Below, in pieces: positions 11,397 to 12,533 of a stretch of DNA of 12,533 nucleotides. The notes beneath the pieces are model-generated. The model was given only the letters and a program-made list of their open reading frames with translations, ran no database searches and was not told the origin of the DNA. The position numbers were made by a program, and so were the translations under genes. Origin of the DNA: Jatrophihabitans sp. (GTDB lineage Bacteria; Actinomycetota; Actinomycetes; Mycobacteriales; Jatrophihabitantaceae); the NCBI GenBank assembly GCA_004299665.1, contig SCQZ01000252.1, positions 1 through 12,533 on the forward strand, written 5' to 3'. Each line of letters starts with the position of its first letter. Position 1 is the first letter of the stretch.

Positions 11397-12533
11397 TCAC
11401 GCCCGCACGCCGACCGGGTCGGCCTGCAGCGCCTGCGTCCAGGCTTCGGCGACCGTCGTGCCGCGGCGGACCACCGCCGTGCGCCAGCCCGCGGTGGCCA
11501 GGGCCCGGGCGCTGCGATGGGCGGTCCCGCCCGCGTGACCCCCCTCGGCCCGCCAGGTCGCGGTGTCCAGCAGCAGGGCCACCGCCGGGGCGGTCGTCCC
11601 GCGGGGGTGTGCGCCGACCAGCAGCCGCAGGGTCTGCGGATCCACCTCGCCCAGGATCGCGACCAATGCGCTCTGGCGTGCCGCGCCGGCGATCGCCGGC
11701 GATGCCCCGACCAGGCTGGTGGCACGCGCGGGCGTGACCACCGCCAGGTGGTCGGTGAGCGACCCGGGATCGGGCAGCCGCCGGATGCCGGAGCCGCCCG
11801 GATCGTCGAGCAGGTCCAGCGAGCGCCCACTCATCAGCAGGTGCGTGCCGATGCTCGCCGCCGCGCTGATCGCCCACTCCAGGCTGCTGCGGCCGCGCTC
11901 GTCCTCGACCCGCCCGGGGGCGGCCGATTCCGCGTGCGCGACGGCTCGCAGGTCCAGCACCACGCTGACCCGGCCCTGCCACGGCCGCTCCTCCTGGCGC
12001 ACCATGACGGTGCCGGTCCGCGCGGTCGAGCGCCAGTGGATCTTGCGCAGGTCGTCGCCCACGCGGTATTCGCGCGTCGATGCGTCGTCCGCCCCGTGCG
12101 TCCCCACCGAGTGGCTGCCGGCATCGTCGCCGAGATCGTGGGACAGCGGCACCGTCATGTCCGGCAGCGATTCGACGATCGGGCGCACCACGAACTCGTC
12201 CGTCGCGGAGAACGAGCGGCGGATGTCGACCAGGCCGAACGGGTCGGTCAGGCGCACCTGCAGCGGGCCGACCCGGTAGCGGCCGCGGGGCAGGTGCGGC
12301 AGCCGGTAGGTCACGGTGCGCGACTCGCGCCCGGCCAGCGGGTCCAGCACGAACCGCGCCTGGCCGGGCAGTTGCGCCGGCAACCGGTCCTCGAGCATGA
12401 GCCGGGTGGTCGGCAGCCGCGACCGGTTGGTGAGCACCAGTTGCACCGTCACCGGAGAGCCGGCGCCGACGCGGTCCGGACTGACGCTGCGGCGGTTGCC
12501 GATCAGCACGCGCGAGCGCCGCACCACGGCGGC
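11397..12533 (-). CDS. DUF58 domain protein (5' partial)
   Basis: The last 378 residues of a DUF58 protein; the start and the usual N-terminal membrane helices lie beyond the right edge, and the GTG at 12527 is an internal valine. An immunoglobulin-like part opens it (VTVQLVLTNRSRLPTTRLMLEDRLP), then LPRGRYRVGPLQVRLTDPFGL. The DUF58 signature STREYRVGDDLRKIHWRSTARTG is encoded around 12020-12085, followed by a von Willebrand A-like fold (VSVVLDLRA). It probably acts at the membrane with a MoxR-type AAA ATPase as a chaperone-like complex, but no precise function is known. The transglutaminase gene follows after 4 bp, so the two are co-transcribed. Nothing in the visible part is broken. Confidence 0.9.
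   Translation of the reverse strand, partial: AAVVRRSRVLIGNRRSVSPDRVGAGSPVTVQLVLTNRSRLPTTRLMLEDRLPAQLPGQARFVLDPLAGRESRTVTYRLPHLPRGRYRVGPLQVRLTDPFGLVDIRRSFSATDEFVVRPIVESLPDMTVPLSHDLGDDAGSHSVGTHGADDASTREYRVGDDLRKIHWRSTARTGTVMVRQEERPWQGRVSVVLDLRAVAHAESAAPGRVEDERGRSSLEWAISAAASIGTHLLMSGRSLDLLDDPGGSGIRRLPDPGSLTDHLAVVTPARATSLVGASPAIAGAARQSALVAILGEVDPQTLRLLVGAHPRGTTAPAVALLLDTATWRAEGGHAGGTAHRSARALATAGWRTAVVRRGTTVAEAWTQALQADPVGVRA

Noticed and set aside
9560..11737. A 725-codon plus-strand open frame across the transglutaminase gene, and a similar 564-codon one at 2946-4640
   Set aside because: Both are antisense to genes with intact motifs and show Arg/Gly/His/Pro-rich composition typical of shadow frames; no start context or domain supports them.
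11393..11830. Upstream extension of the transglutaminase frame to 11830
   Set aside because: That part reads the DUF58 gene in another frame; the hydrophobic N-terminus typical of the family begins at the GTG at 11392.
1..12533. tRNA or rRNA genes, CRISPR arrays, insertion sequences, phage genes or attachment sites
   Set aside because: No regularly spaced repeats, cloverleaf-like segments, transposase or integrase motifs, or terminal inverted repeats were seen; composition is uniformly high-GC coding sequence.

Overview
The window is chromosomal DNA from a very GC-rich actinomycete (phylum Actinomycetota). This is judged from near-saturating G/C at third codon positions, many GTG starts, DUF3040 and SAV_6107-type HEPN proteins, an actinobacterial-type GlgP C-terminus, and promoters that place a TANNNT box directly ahead of start codons (leaderless mRNAs). 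The genus cannot be read from the sequence. Thirteen protein genes fill almost all of the window. I see no RNA genes, insertion sequences, prophage or CRISPR, and no gene-free stretch longer than 300 bases.

Layout. (1) 1-508: the 3' end of an alpha-glucan phosphorylase gene, convergent with (2) 513-1580 (-), a trans-polyprenyl diphosphate synthase. (3) 1594-3136 (+): metF followed by an overlapping CDP-alcohol phosphatidyltransferase gene. (4) 3003-5987 (-): a compact four-gene unit read ybaK > GNAT acetyltransferase > cruF-like carotenoid hydratase > family 2 glycosyltransferase. Its last gene overlaps the phosphatidyltransferase gene tail-to-tail by 134 bp. (5) 6091-8564 (+): HEPN protein > SAM methyltransferase > DNA polymerase IV (dinB). 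(6) 8700-9089 (+): DUF3040 membrane protein. (7) 9116-12533 (-): DUF58 protein (start beyond the edge) > TgpA-like transglutaminase. In many actinomycetes this last pair follows a MoxR-type ATPase gene and lies near mraZ and the division/cell-wall (dcw) cluster, so that region probably lies to the right.

How the genes may work together. The polyprenyl synthase can supply a C20 or longer prenyl diphosphate. The CruF-like hydratase and the glycosyltransferase resemble the enzymes that hydrate and then glycosylate the end of an acyclic or monocyclic carotenoid, so the middle of the window looks like a carotenoid-glycoside branch. No crtB or crtI is present, so the backbone would have to be made elsewhere. 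The phosphatidyltransferase may join this lipid theme, but its substrate is unknown.

The most interesting signal is a near-perfect actinobacterial LexA (SOS) box at 6051-6066. It sits on the promoter of the HEPN-methyltransferase-dinB unit, one base off the 12 specified positions of TCGAAC-N4-GTTCGA, and predicts DNA-damage induction of all three genes. Other notable structures are a 13-bp divergent gap made of two interlocked -10 boxes, several leaderless promoters with the same 7-nt spacing, a hairpin holding both stop codons of a convergent pair, and a 14-bp palindrome inside the DUF3040 promoter.
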